DNA of 64,000 nt. Origin: Cytospora piceicola. Lineage: Eukaryota; Ascomycota; Sordariomycetes; Diaporthales; Cytosporaceae. The notes beneath the pieces were generated by a model, which was not told the DNA's origin, ran no database searches, and saw only the letters and a list, made by a program, of their open reading frames with translations. A program made the position numbers and the translations under genes. Below, piece after piece: positions 37,785 to 48,561 of the stretch; position 1 is the stretch's first letter; each line of letters starts with the position of its first letter. The DNA is taken from contig JALQBC010000067.1 of NCBI GenBank assembly GCA_023375675.1, positions 62,001 through 126,000 of the forward strand. Reading direction: 5' to 3'.

Positions 37785-40716
37785 ATAATAGCTTAAATAT
37801 AGTATAAAAAGAGACTGTTATGGAGATATAAAGCCATGTGTTAAAGAGAAACTTGTTATCTTATGGAAACATATAAACTCTAAGATAAATTACTTGATAA
37901 ACGAAGCGAATTGAAATATCTTAGTAGCTTCAGGAAAAGAAATCAAAAGAGATTTTATGAATAGTGTGAACGAAAATAAAATAGCCTAAAAAATAAGTAA
38001 AATGGTAGAAAAACTGTTTGAAAAATAAATGCCAATTAGTCTTATTATTAAGACTAACTCTGGGGAACCTTCCTCAAAGGCTAAATATAACACATGAGCA
38101 TCAGAGAATTAGTACCGTAAGGGAAGTATTGAAATAGTAGTTTTATAAGCAGCTCGAGTTTTTTTCGAAAACAAGAGCGTACCTTTTGCATAATGGGTCA
38201 CCAAGTTAACATTAGATGCGAGCTAATTAGTATTGCGTAGTTAAAACGATCATAATGTAACAGAAAATGATAAGTGTCTAAAGTTAGACCCGAAGCCTAG
38301 TGATCTTACTATAGTCAGGGCTATAAAGGCTCGAACGGGTTATTGTTGCAAAAATATCCGAAGAACTATGGTAAGCAAAGTGAAAGACAATTCTGACTAG
38401 GATAGCTGGTTTTCTGCGAAACCTATAATAGTAGGCAATTTGAGTAACATCTTAGCAGGTACAGAACTTAATCTCAGACCAGATGTAAATTTTCAGCAAG
38501 AGTAGTCAATCTACTCTTTGAAAATACATTATTCAATGGTACATATCGGGGGATCGTGAAGATTTTATCGGTGAGTATGTAGACTCGGAATGGCAAAGAT
38601 GGATCTTGAATGATCAGACATAGAATGATAAGGTTGTATGTCAAAAGGGAAACAGCCCAGAACAAAAGTTAAGGTTCCAAAATTATTGTTAAGTGAAATT
38701 AAGAAGGTTTTAATTTAAGTCGACAAGGAGATGGGCTTAGAAGCAGCCATAATTTGAAGACCTCGTAATAGAGCGCTTGTTAAATCTTTAAAAGCATCGA
38801 AAATTTAACGGATCTAAACAATATACCGAAACTTTGTCCTCATTTAAACATAATTTTTATTATTGTTATTTGCAGGGGTAGCAGAACGTTGGGTTATATT
38901 AGATTTGGAATTTTTTAAATTCAAATAAAAAAAAACTCAAGTGATAATGGTGACATGAGTAACGAAAAGAAACTATTGTGATCTAGCAGTTAATTTTCGG
39001 ATCGAAAATTAACTTACTATCATATGTGATAGGCTGGACATGATGGTACTCGCCTAAAGCTTAAGGTTAAGGGTAAAGCGGCCTCTAAGTTTATAACCTG
39101 AAGGTTAAAACGATGAGTAATTCTTATTACTAAAAACAACATTTCTATTTCGATTTCTTATTTAAGTGGGAAATGTGCAGGAAAAATTAGTAATCTATTT
39201 TTGAGTTGTACCCCAAAACTTATTTTTTTTTGGGGGAAAGCTGTGTTTGTTATAGCAGGTGAGCGGTGGCATGCTCACTAGCTGACTAATTTCCCTTTTT
39301 TTTGGTTAATGCTATAAACAAATATTTACCCTTCTTAATAGACTCATTTTATTATCACAACAAACTCAAAAGATGAGTGTAATAAAGTGACAGACCGTAC
39401 CTAGAGACTGCCACACAAGTAAGCTAGTAGAGAATACGAAGGCGTAAGAGATAACAATCATAAAGGAACTCGGCAAATTGATACCGTAACTTCGGGATAA
39501 GGTAGGCTCATTAGTCTTGATTAATACAAGTAAAAAGGAAGAAGCATAAAAGGATGTTGTACGACTGTTTAATTAAAACACAGCACTTTGCAAAAAGATG
39601 ATAAATCTAAGTATTGAGTGTGATACCTGCCCGGTGCCGGCTGGTTAACGGAAATAACTAAATTGTCGTAGGTTTGGTGTAGAAGGAAACCCCGGTTAAT
39701 GGCGGCCTTATAAGTGAGGGTCCTAAGGTAGCGGAATACCTTGGCCGTTAAATGCGGTCTTTGCATGAATGGTGTAACGATACAACAGCTGTCTCTATGA
39801 TTGACTCTGTGAAATTGGAATAACTGTGCAGATACAGTTTACCTCTAGTTGGACGAGAAGACCCTATGCAGCTTTACTGTTACTAATTATTGAGTATAAT
39901 AACAGCAAATTTTAGTAGATAAGGTAATCGACTGTATAAAAGTGAAATACCTTTATTTGCTTATTATATTATTATGGAATAATAATATATATTGTCTAAC
40001 AAGATAAGTGTGATACTTATCTTGTCGTCAACTACACACAAGAGTAGTGAAGTTCCCTCTTCCATGCACATTGGGGGAGGGGGTTTATATCTAAAATTCT
40101 GTTTAGTTCGAGGATATATATGTTATAAACATCTTACTCTATGAAAAGGGAGAACATTTGCTAGGAGACAGTTTATGCGGGGCACAGACCCCATAAAGAG
40201 TAGATGGGAGTGTCTAAGGATTGTGATGTTTGTTGCAATGTGTGCGGAGCTAAAATTTTTCTGCGAAGCATCACTTGCTGCAATTAATTTTTTGTATATC
40301 TAAATAAGAAGATAATTTTTGTTTGTAGTTAAATATAACTTCGTTGTATTTAATCCTTTGCTAGTACGAGACGTATAAGGGCGTACATATTATTAAAAGG
40401 GTAAGATTTTAGCTATAGTGAAATTAGCTTTAGTTAAAAAAAGTGTTTGAAAGTGCAAGCGCTGCAAGCGTAGCACTCCTGATGGCTTCGCAGAAGCCAT
40501 ATCCCCCTGGGGATTAGGTAATAATACTTTTTCTAGTTATTAGTTTCTACTTAACAGTGTTAATAATAATAATGTAAACTAATTATCAAGTTTAACGGCT
40601 TAATCTTGCTTTACTGTTTGATTCACAACAAATCTTACAGTCGCGTAAGCGGGGCATAGGATCACAAGACACATTAAGGAAAGGTCTTGGATTATTGGAA
40701 AAGCTACGCTAGGGAT
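37785..40716 (+). rRNA. rnl: Large-subunit ribosomal RNA, exon 1
   Basis: Domain landmarks: GAATTGAAATATCTTAGTAG, then GAAAAGAAATCAAAAGAG (37917-37950), ACCGTAAGGGAAGTATTGAA (38111), GTAAGCAAAGTGAAAGACA (38370), AACTCGGCAAATTGATACC (39465), GGTAGCGGAATACCTTGGCC (39725), GTTGGACGAGAAGACCCTAT (39848), GGGGCACAGACCCC (40179) and TTGCTAGTACGAGACG. It is interrupted after AAGCTACGCTAGGGAT (40716), the position corresponding to E. coli 2449. GC-rich blocks at 40050-40082 and 40455-40515 look like insertions in variable loops. The 5' end is estimated. Confidence 0.93.
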
Positions 40717-40995
40717 GTTTGTCCTTTAATTCTTTTTCTTGCGGGTTCCCAACTTCGTAGTATAACCAGGACGCTTAATTCGTAGCGCTGCTACGAATTA
40801 AGCATGGCTGGATAATTTATGCATAGCTATAAGTAAGCAAGCATGAATAGTGCTTTGTTACCCTCTGCATTACTGCAGAGGGTTAGGTAAGGAAGGGTAG
40901 ATTGCAAGAAAACGATTAACAATAATATTGGGTTAATTTCAAAAATTACTTATAATAATAGGGTAGCTAGCCTTAGTAGTTTATTAGCTATCTTT

Positions 40996-41058
40996 GGTTT
41001 GGGCGCACCTCGTAAGATACTTCTACGAAGTAGAATCTTACCGAGGTGCACCCAAACT
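40996..41058. repeat. 63-base double-stem palindrome, copy B
   Basis: Differs from copy A (33267-33329) at only two positions near the 3' arm (CCGAGGTGCACCCAAACT). Located in the rnl intron 5' of rps3. A truncated relative, TGTGTTTGTGCGCACCGAAT, then CTTATCGAGGAGGTGCACCC, is at 41429-41473. Confidence 0.88.
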
Positions 41059-41518
41059 ATCAGTATATTATATAAATTATCTTTTATCCTTATAAAAAGC
41101 TATATAAGATAGGATAGACGATTTGGTACAAAGGATAAATTAAATTTATTCTTCTCTAGCTATCAGGGCGGCTACGATACTTCTACGTAGCTAGCAATAT
41201 AAGTAAATTTGAAGCGAAATTTATCTTAGCATAAATATTTATTCCCCCTGCAAGGGCCATTAAAATGGCCCTTGCAGGGGGACAAGATAAAAACGTTCAA
41301 CGACTAATAGGTGAGTAATGCTAACAATAATCCTATCTTGAAACCCAACACTTTTTTATTATATATGTTCTAAAATAAAAGAAAATTTCTGCATATCCCC
41401 CAAACTATATATGTAAGGGGGATCAGGCTGTGTTTGTGCGCACCGAATCTTATCGAGGAGGTGCACCCTAACCAGCAAAATTTCTTTCTTTAAGAAAATA
41501 AAAGAAAATATTACTATA

Positions 41519-43075
41519 ATGAATAATAAAATGAAAGAAAATAAAAATTTAATAGAAATCGAGGCTACGCTAAAAAATTTTAGTAGCCTCCCCTTACGAA
41601 GTTTGGGGGATAATAAAAATAACTTAAATTCTAATCCACCGCTTCGCGAGGATAAGGATAAGGCTAATTATATTATGCCTGGGCCCGGCTACGCCGGAAC
41701 TAGTAAAAAAGACTGCTACTTTTCTCCCTCCGGGAGATTAGGGATGGTAGATATGATGATTCCGACTATTTTTAAGAAAAATGTGAAGAATAATTCAAAA
41801 TTGAGACCATTAAATGAAATAATAAGTGATGTAGGAGAGATACAATACTTTCCTGCGTGATCTAAAGAGTGAAGAAATAGTGTTTACCATTATAATAGCA
41901 ATTTAATAAAGAATTTTCCAGTATATGATCTAAATATTTATAAAATAATAAAAAGCTATTTTAATATGTTTTTTAATCACCAATTTCTTAAATATAAATA
42001 TATTCGTCCTAGAAGAAGACGTTTATCTTTTAATAAAATTTTTTTAGCTAGACCCGAAATTAAACATACTAACTCTAAAGCTATTATAACTCTATATACT
42101 TTTAATAGAGAAAAGTTTGCTTTATTAAAAAAAATCCAAATTTTAACTAAATTAACTAAGAAGATAATTATGATTGTTCAACAAAAAAATTGTTTATTAA
42201 AAATAGAAAAGATTTTTTTTAAAATTAATATGATTTTTGCGATATTAAAGGATAGAAATCTACTTCAAGATTTTTATGCATATTTCTCCGCTTTAAAAAC
42301 AAGTAAAAGCAAGGCAAAAGAACAAGCAAATAAATGAATTAAACTGATTTTTAATAAAGAATTTAGCCTAATTAGAAAATATAAATTTAGACTAAATCTT
42401 AATAAGTATAAATTTGAAGATAAATTATTATATGGATTAAGTAATATTATAAGAAAGCTTTATAATAAACAAATAGAATTTAATATTGTTAATTTAAAAA
42501 ATATAGTCTTTAATACTGATTTATTTACGGAAATATCTACATTAAAAATTAAGAAGAGAAATGCTAGAGTTGTAAGAATAATGAATATTATGCTAAATAA
42601 AGCTAACTTACCTAAAGTAAACAGAATCCAGGAAAAAGGTAGAATAGTTAAGAATGTAAATCTTAATTTAGTAGAAAATAAATATAAAACTCTTAATCTA
42701 AAAGATATATTAAGTGGTAGACTTAATCTAGATAAACTATTAGATAAAATATATACTAGTATTAATGATAAATTTTTACCACACTACGCACCCGAGGGAG
42801 GGTTGTATGAAATGGTATTTAATTCTATTAAGTATAAAAATATGTCAGGTATTCGTATGGAAGTTAAAGGTAGATTAACTAAACGTTATAGAGCGGATCG
42901 TAGTATTTTTAAGCTCCGTTGAAAAGGTGGATTAAAAAATATAGATTCTTCTTACAAAGGGTTATCTGTACGAAAAAGTAGAGGTCACCTTAATCCTAAT
43001 GTGGGTTATTCTATTTTTTCATCTAAACGGCGTATAGGAGCTTTTGCAGTAAAAGGATGAATGAGTGGGAAATAA
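41519..43075 (+). CDS. rps3: Ribosomal protein S3 (mitochondrial, intron-encoded)
   Basis: Component of the small mitochondrial ribosomal subunit, encoded within the rnl intron. 518 codons from ATG 41519 to TAA 43073-43075 under code 4. The conserved C-terminal part is SGIRMEVKGRLTKRYRADRS, RKSRGHLNPNVGYSIFSSKR and RIGAFAVKGWMSG; the centre (FFNHQFLKYKYIRPRRRRLS) and the Lys/Asn-rich body are typical of fungal S3. GC-rich codon patches stand out in the A/T-rich gene: PLRSLGD (41595), PPLRED (41637), MPGPGYAGTS (41674), FSPSGRLG (41720) and YAPEGG (42785). They look like palindromes inserted in multiples of three. Confidence 0.92.
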
Positions 43076-43755
43076 AAAATTTTTCGTCTAATTCCCCCCC
43101 CGCACGAATTGCTCGTAGGGGGGGGGGGTATAGCTGCGGTGAAAAATTTTCTGAATAACATTAATTTACGCCAACCCCCTAATCCCAAACTTCGTTAGGA
43201 GGGGATATGGGGATAAGGCTTCACCAACCAGCTGTAAAAAAAAAGGCGACTACGTTACGTCTAAAGCACATCCACGCTACGCACGGGGCTTGCTACGCAG
43301 CCGTGAAACATATAAATGTTATTCTGTGTATAAATCGCGTATTACAATAATAGTTTTACTATTTTTTACGGATGGGCTTCGGCTCTGGAGTAGGTAGTAC
43401 AGAGTAGGTAGGTAGGTAGTTTAAAATGTAGGCGTAATATATATAATAAAAAAGTGAATACATAGTCTGAACCATTTTGTAAAGAATGGAAATTTTTTTT
43501 TGTCCCTGCACCGCCTTTGGCTAATCCCCCCCCCCCTACGAGCAATTCGTGCGGGGGGGGGGGGGGGGTAAGCGTAGCACACGGTGTTTACGGCTACGCT
43601 GTAGTTTTACTTTAATCCCTGGAGGGATAGGCATAATAAAAAAAAATATATATATTTTTTTTTATAAGCCGTCCTGGGTCGAAAGGCAGAAAATCCCCAT
43701 ACTAACGAAGTAGTGAGGGGATACGGACAAAACCAAATTTGATGATAACAATTTG

Positions 43756-44262
43756 AACAGGCTAATTTGCGCAAGAGTGTACAAAATGAGTGCGCGGTTT
43801 GGCACCTCGATGTCGGCTTAACTTATCCTCATGGATGCAGGAACTATGTAGGGTACGACTGTTCGTCGATTAAAAAGTTACATGAGCTGGGTTAAATACG
43901 TCGTGAGACAGTATGGTTTCTATCTTCTAGAGGGAATTAGAATAAAATAAGGAATAACCTAGTACGAAAGGAACGTGGGGAATTAAGTTATTCTGGGTAA
44001 TACCAGGGTACACTTTATTAACCTCTGGTTTACCTGTTGTTTATATGCCCAATATTAATTTATGTATAAACGGATAGTACGTTTTATACAGGGATGTTAC
44101 TCTCACTTAGGTAGGTACATAGTATAGGCACGGCAGGAAAGCTAAGTTAGTCCAAGATAAGTGCTGAAAGCATATAGGCACGAAGCTTACCTTAAGATAT
44201 TTCTTAAATATACGTAATATAACATTACGAATACGATATAGGCTTTGTTTGTAATAATCTAG
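43756..44262 (+). rRNA. rnl: Large-subunit ribosomal RNA, exon 2
   Basis: Resumes AACAGGCTAATTTGCGC, then GGTTTGGCACCTCGATGTCG (43798), GACTGTTCGTCGATTAAAA, GAGCTGGGTTAAATACGTCG (43884), the sarcin-ricin loop CCTAGTACGAAAGGAACG (43958), and the 3' domain CTAAGTTAGTCCAAGATAAG (44140). The 3' end is estimated. Confidence 0.92.
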
Positions 44263-44879
44263 AGATTTTGAGGAATGAAGTACTAATTTTATAAAAAACT
44301 GATTTAGGTTATATATTACATTTCCATATGCCTGGTTAGCATAACCTCCCTCCCTGCGAAGCCAGGAGGGGTTAGGATCAGCATATCCTTTTTTTTTTTT
44401 TTATTTTTGTGTGCTTCAAAGTGGCTACGTCCTCTAAGAAAGGGCGGGCGATTATTTCTACCTGTTATAGTTGGGGGTGAGTTCTTGTAGTAGTTGATAA
44501 TATAGAGACATAAGCTCTATATTTATGAACGGTTTGGATTATTCGTGGTAATTATTAATAATAAAAGTTATTAATAGTAATTATTATCAATATGAAATAT
44601 TTACTAGGGCTGCGCCTTAAAAATAAATAATTTATTCAAGGTTATTTATAGTTAATAGTTTACTTCTCATACAAACCTCAACGTAACGCTCAGTCTGATA
44701 AGGCTTAGAGTTAAACTTTCACTTGCCCAGCCCAGGTGGCCCGTAGATTAGGAAATAAATTGAAATTAATAATAATAAATGATAAAAAATTTGAATATAA
44801 AAATGTTAGCAGTCTCTAATCCCCTCCGGGGATACGAATAGATTTTTTAGTAGTAGCACTAGTTTTCTAAAGGATGTAC
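44263..44879. other. Spacer after rnl
   Basis: Contains ATGCCTGGTTAGCATAA (44329), a copy of the trnT 5' end cut off by a GC cluster, and GGGCTGCGCCTTAAAAATAA (44609), which also occurs near 826 in the nad5 intron (GGGCTGCGCCTAAAAATT). No gene. Confidence 0.45.
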
Positions 44880-46444
44880 AAAATACAATTCAAAGTTTAT
44901 ATACATTTAATTTAGGTATTTTGGAAAGTCAAGTTGCTTTTTATGAAAATAATCTTCCTCTATTTTACCAGTGATTATCTGGGTTTATTGATGGAGAAGG
45001 GTCTTTCCAAATTAATCCTTTGTTTGTGTGCACCTAGATAAGATTCTACTTCGTAGAAGTATCTTACTAGGTGCGCACAAACTCAAAATTAAAAATGGTG
45101 TAATAACTAAATTTTCTTTTATGTTTAATATAAATCTCCATATCGATGACTTAGATGTTTTAAAGAATATATCGAGGGCGCACGCCCTGGATATGGGGGG
45201 GGGGTGTTTACTACGGATACCAAATCTGGAAGAAATTTGTGTACATACAGAATTAATAAACAATCTGCCTCTCGGCCCCCCTGGGACTCTTTGAAGTCCC
45301 GCACTTCGTCGGGAGCTGTTAAATTTAATTAGAATTTTAATAGATAACCCACGCTTCGCACAAAAGGGGTAAAGAGTTTAGATTTCTCCCTATCCCCCTG
45401 GGGGGGGGGATTAGGAGGACTTTGTTAAAGCTTATTTTTTATATTTTAATCGAAGCAGTGCAACGATTACTCCGGAATTAATCGCGGAAATACTTCAAAT
45501 AAAAACGGTATGAATAAACAAAGAACAAATTACTTTAAATCTATTGTCACATTGAATGGTGTTATCCTCCGTAGGGCACACAAGAAGTTTTTAATTTATC
45601 TAAAATAAATATTACAGACTACTGGTTATTAGGTCTAATAGAGGGAGAAGGGTCATTTCATTTAATAAGAACCAGATTAATACCTGTTTTTTCTATAGAA
45701 ATGGTTATAGATCAAGAACCTCTTATAAAAGCCATAAAGGACTATTTAATTGGTAGATTAAATTTGGATAAATATTCTTTATTTAAATTAGAAGGTTCAC
45801 AATTGATAAGCATTAATTACGCAAAGTCAGGTTCGGCAAACTCTAAACCACAAGTTTTTTTGAGTATTGATAATATTCGAATTTTATACAATTATTTATT
45901 ACCATATCTAAAAAGTTTGCCTTCCCTAATTAAGAAATTTAATGACTTTACGTTAATTTGTTATACGGTTTATTATAAAATATATAAAGATACTTCGATT
46001 AAGGATTTAATCCTAAAGTTAAGTAATGATATGAATAATCATAGACTATCTAGCTATAAAGGTGCAATAAATACTGTTACAGCTGGTGAAGTAGGAGATT
46101 TACTATTAGCTGATCCTATTTGTAAGCCTTTACTCCCCCCTCTAGGGGGGGGGGGGGTCCCTCCTTTAGTGAGGGAAGATGGAAGAATACTTAATACACA
46201 AACCCATAAGTTCGAAAGTGGATTGGGTGGTTCAGTGTATGAAATACTAATACAAAAGATTAATACTACACATCAAACTATTCTTGTTAATAGTCTAGGA
46301 GAATGTGCTTCTGTTATAGGAGTATCCAAAAATCTACTGACAAAAAGATTTTCAGAAGTTACTGACTCATCTTTTGTTTCAGAAATAACAATCGAAAATT
46401 ATAAAATTAAAAGAATAGGTGTGTTTTTAGGAAAACAGGTGTAG
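44880..46444 (+). pseudogene. LAGLIDADG endonuclease with NUMOD1-like tail, domain 1 broken by palindromes
   Basis: Domain 1: WLSGFIDGEGSFQIN (44970-45017), cut by the 63-base palindrome, then KIKNGVITKFSFMFNINLHI, cut again by C/G-runs (45178-45205, 45275-45312, 45395-45415). Domain 2 is open: DYWLLGLIEGEGSFHL (45620), YLIGRLNLDKYSLFKLEGSQ, MNNHRLSSYKGAINTVTAGE, tail NSLGECASVIGVSKNLLTKR, TAG 46442-46444. Within domain 2 an in-frame GC cluster adds PPLGGGGVPPLVRE between LL and DGR, residues that are adjacent in the paralog at 1-509. The frame from about 45600 remains open. Confidence 0.85.
45021..45083. repeat. 63-base double-stem palindrome, copy C (inverted)
   Basis: Reverse complement of copies A and B with a few changes (outer arms TGTTTGTGTGCACCTAG and CTAGGTGCGCACAAAC). 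It splits domain 1 of a LAGLIDADG gene immediately after the catalytic motif (SFQINP). Confidence 0.87.
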
Positions 46445-46492
46445 TTTAATCTTATTAGTAAAGGGTGGAACTTGCCCTAGTTCCACCACTAA

Positions 46493-46564
46493 GCCTGGTT
46501 AGCATAAACAGTAATGCAATTGTTTTGTAATCAATAGAAGGGGGTGCGGTACCCCCACTGGGCT
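46493..46564 (+). tRNA. trnT(tgt): tRNA-Thr (TGT)
   Basis: Acceptor GCCTGGT/ACTGGGC, anticodon arm ATTGT-TTTGTAA-TCAAT. The T arm is GGGGG-TGCGGTA-CCCCC: the loop lacks the usual TTC-A pattern and the stem is all G-C, unlike the other tRNAs here. Confidence 0.8.
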
Positions 46565-46931
46565 GTTGTTCTTCGGCTAAACAAATTCTTAAGCCGTCAT
46601 ATTGTTAATTTTGGCTACGCCAACGGTGAGGACGCATGCATGCGTGCATGCTTCGCCAGCAGCAGGGGATAAATTCTTTTTATACTGTTTAAAGTATAGT
46701 TTGATATATTCTTATGATAGTTATATACTTAAAATTAGTTCCGGCTGCTCTTTAACCCTCTTCATTAATGAAGAGGGTAGGAGGGGTGGTTCGCAGGCAT
46801 GAAAAAATTTAAGAGGTAAGCAAAAATAGTAGTAAGATTATAATCGGCGCAACATTACTGCTACGCAGTAATTTGTACTTTGTATATTAATTCATATAAG
46901 GTCCTCTTCTGCTACGTATGTTTAACTATTA

Positions 46932-47008
46932 TCTCTTCCCCTTTTCCTTTGCAGGAGTGCAGAGGCACGGGGACCCTTCAGGGTCCCTAAGGGACCCCGG
47001 TAGGGGTA
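46932..47008. repeat. GC palindrome cluster (same type as 24003)
   Basis: TTTGCAGGAGTGCAGAGGCA, then GGGGACCCTTCAGGGTCCC and TAAGGGACCCCGGTAGGGG. Nearly identical to 24003-24077 over ~70 bases. Confidence 0.8.
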
Positions 47009-47032
47009 TAAGTATATTTAGTGGATTAAATA

Positions 47033-47104
47033 GGATTAGTAGTCAAGTGGTATGACACAGCTCTTTCAATGCTGGGATCGCGGGTTCGAATCCCGCCTAG
47101 TCTA
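47033..47104 (+). tRNA. trnE(ttc): tRNA-Glu (TTC)
   Basis: Acceptor GGATTAG/CTAGTCT, anticodon arm CAGCT-CTTTCAA-TGCTG, T arm GCGGGTTCGAATCCCGC. Confidence 0.92.
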
Positions 47105-47176
47105 CGAGGGACACCTCAACAATCCAAAAATAATAATCGTATTTATCAATAGACGACTCAATTGTCCCTTAATAGG

Positions 47177-47247
47177 AGGCTATAACTTAATTGGTAAAGT
47201 GTACTGCTCATAACAGTTTTAATAAGTGTTCAACTCACTTTAGCCTT
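47177..47247 (+). tRNA. trnM(cat): tRNA-Met (CAT), first
   Basis: Acceptor AGGCTA/TAGCCT, anticodon arm ACTG-CTCATAA-CAGT, T arm AGTGTTCAACTCACTT. Probably elongator; the second Met tRNA follows within 5 bases. Confidence 0.88.
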
Positions 47248-47251
47248 ATAA

Positions 47252-47323
47252 TGCGGGTTGATGTAATAGTTAACATATTTGGCTCATGCCCAAAAATTGG
47301 AGGTGCGAATCCTTTGCCCGCAT
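47252..47323 (+). tRNA. trnM(cat): tRNA-Met (CAT), second
   Basis: Acceptor TGCGGG/CCCGCA, D arm TTGATGTAATAGTTAACAT, anticodon arm TTGG-CTCATGC-CCAA, T arm GGAGGTGCGAATCC. The T-first acceptor pair and arm form suggest the initiator type; inference. Confidence 0.86.
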
Positions 47324-47359
47324 ACGGGGTTTCGCCGGAAGTCCTTTATATAATTCCTT

Positions 47360-48268
47360 CCCCTAAATAAATTAAGGGGGGGGGGACCCTTCCGGTCCCC
47401 AAGGGTCCCGTCAGGGAAGTTGTTATATTATAAAAAAAAAATCGTCAAGTCATGAATTCTTTTCTAGAAGATTATAGGTATTCTATAATAATTAAATTAT
47501 TAGTAAATCCTCCGAAGGAGTATATACATGGGATTTTCTTATATCCGAGTGCTGGAATAGGTATACAGGGTCCCCTCCCGGCTGCCAACAGATTTTTTTT
47601 TTCTTTTCTACTAAGAAGCTGGCTAGCTTAGACGATTTTAAGGAGTGCTGTTACGCAAGCAGTATAGTTACGCAAGCAGTATAGTTAGCAAGATGAAAAA
47701 TGTATAGAGGTAGGTTTAATGCATACAAGCTGAGTGCTGGTATTGGTATACAGGGAATACGCCTCCCTCTCCTTTTTTTTATTTACTTTATTGCTCGTTT
47801 AAAGTTAATAAGTTGTTAGTTTATCTTATAAGGTATGAGTCTAAACTAATAAGAAATGAAGATGTTATCTGGATACTATATCTTGTAAATAAACTGGTCA
47901 CTAAATAAACCGCCGCTTCGCTGCTTCGCTTGAAGAGGCCCGAACTATTCTTTTTTTTTCTTTTCTTCTTTAAAATCCGAGTGCTGAAATTTGGTAGACT
48001 TTCACATAACGTCTCCAGGGTGCTTCTCTCTTCGTTTCTCCTTCCGTAATTCAGCTTCTTGGTAAAAACTAAGAAGTATAAACCCAGGCCTAAATAACAA
48101 GTCCTTGGACCTGGTCCAACCTCTGCAGGAGTGCAGAGGATGGGGTAATTTAATTGTCTATATGGTTTATAAGAAGACGGCTGCTTTAAAGTGTCGTTTG
48201 TGGTAGCAGGATAAAAATTATTTTATATATTAATTCAAAAAAAATCAAATTAAATCAAATTAAAGTCG
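47360..48268. repeat. Array of trnL 5'-half relics with a shared spacer module
   Basis: CCGAGTGCTGGAATAGGTA (47554), GCTGAGTGCTGGTATTGGTA (47729) and CCGAGTGCTGAAATTTGGTA (47977) are tRNA-Leu 5' halves without 3' halves. Between 47770 and 47960 lies a module: CTCCCTCTCC, TTTATTTACTTTATTGC, TTAATAAGTTGTTAG, CTAATAAGAAATGAAGATG, GCCCGAACTA. The same module returns at 49655-49805 between two more trnL relics. GC clusters at 47362-47418 and 48119; GTTACGCAAGCAGTATA tandem repeat at 47651-47690. Confidence 0.7.
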
Positions 48269-48351
48269 ACCTGAGTGCTGAAATTGGTAAACAGAGGGTA
48301 CTTAAAATACTCTGATATAATATCTTAGGTGTTCAAGTCACCTCTCGGGTA
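48269..48351 (+). tRNA. trnL(taa): tRNA-Leu (TAA)
   Basis: Acceptor ACCTGAG/CTCGGGT, anticodon arm GGGTA-CTTAAAA-TACTC, variable arm TGATATAATATCTTA, T arm GGTGTTCAAGTCACC. The only complete copy in a region with several relics of its 5' half. Confidence 0.9.
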
Positions 48352-48483
48352 GTATTATTTTTGTTGTTTTATTTTTATTTTTATATTATGGCAATAATAA
48401 TATCTCGGTTTAAGCAAATGCTTATAACCACATTTGGTGGATCCCCCTCGATATATTAAGGGTGGATCTAGCTAACCCTTCGA

Positions 48484-48561
48484 GTTAGTTAAAGTAAGTA
48501 ATTAGATGGTAGGTCTTCGATGACCAAGTTAAGGGAAAAGGTTGACGCCTACCTCTCTTAA
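48484..48561. repeat. Conserved element after trnL, copy 1 (covarying hairpin)
   Basis: GTTAGTTAAAGTAA, hairpin GGTC-TTCGAT-GACC (48512-48525), AAGGGAAAAGGTTGACGCC, then CTACCTC. Copy 2 at 50135-50216 has hairpin GATC-TTCGAG-GATC, with one compensated base pair. Both follow a trnL 3' end or its relic. Confidence 0.6.

Larger units (their letters stand above)
40717..43755 (+). mobile_element. Group I intron of rnl (site 2449) carrying rps3
   Basis: Lies between CTAGGGAT and AACAGGCTAA, the classic location of the rps3-bearing intron of Pezizomycotina. It contains rps3 (41519-43075) and several palindromes: 40858-40902, 40996-41058, 41250-41282 (CCCCCTGCAAGGGCCAT/ATGGCCCTTGCAGGGGG, a near-perfect hairpin), 41398-41473, 43095-43130 and 43525-43570. 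The ribozyme core is assumed to be in the remaining sequence; I did not fold it. Confidence 0.85.

Noticed and set aside
38474..39766. Minus-strand ORFs within rnl
   Set aside because: They overlap conserved LSU rRNA sequence and resemble no protein.
44609..44645. Second nad5 intron end
   Set aside because: GGGCTGCGCCTTAAAAATAA resembles 826-845, but the rest of the intron core is absent.
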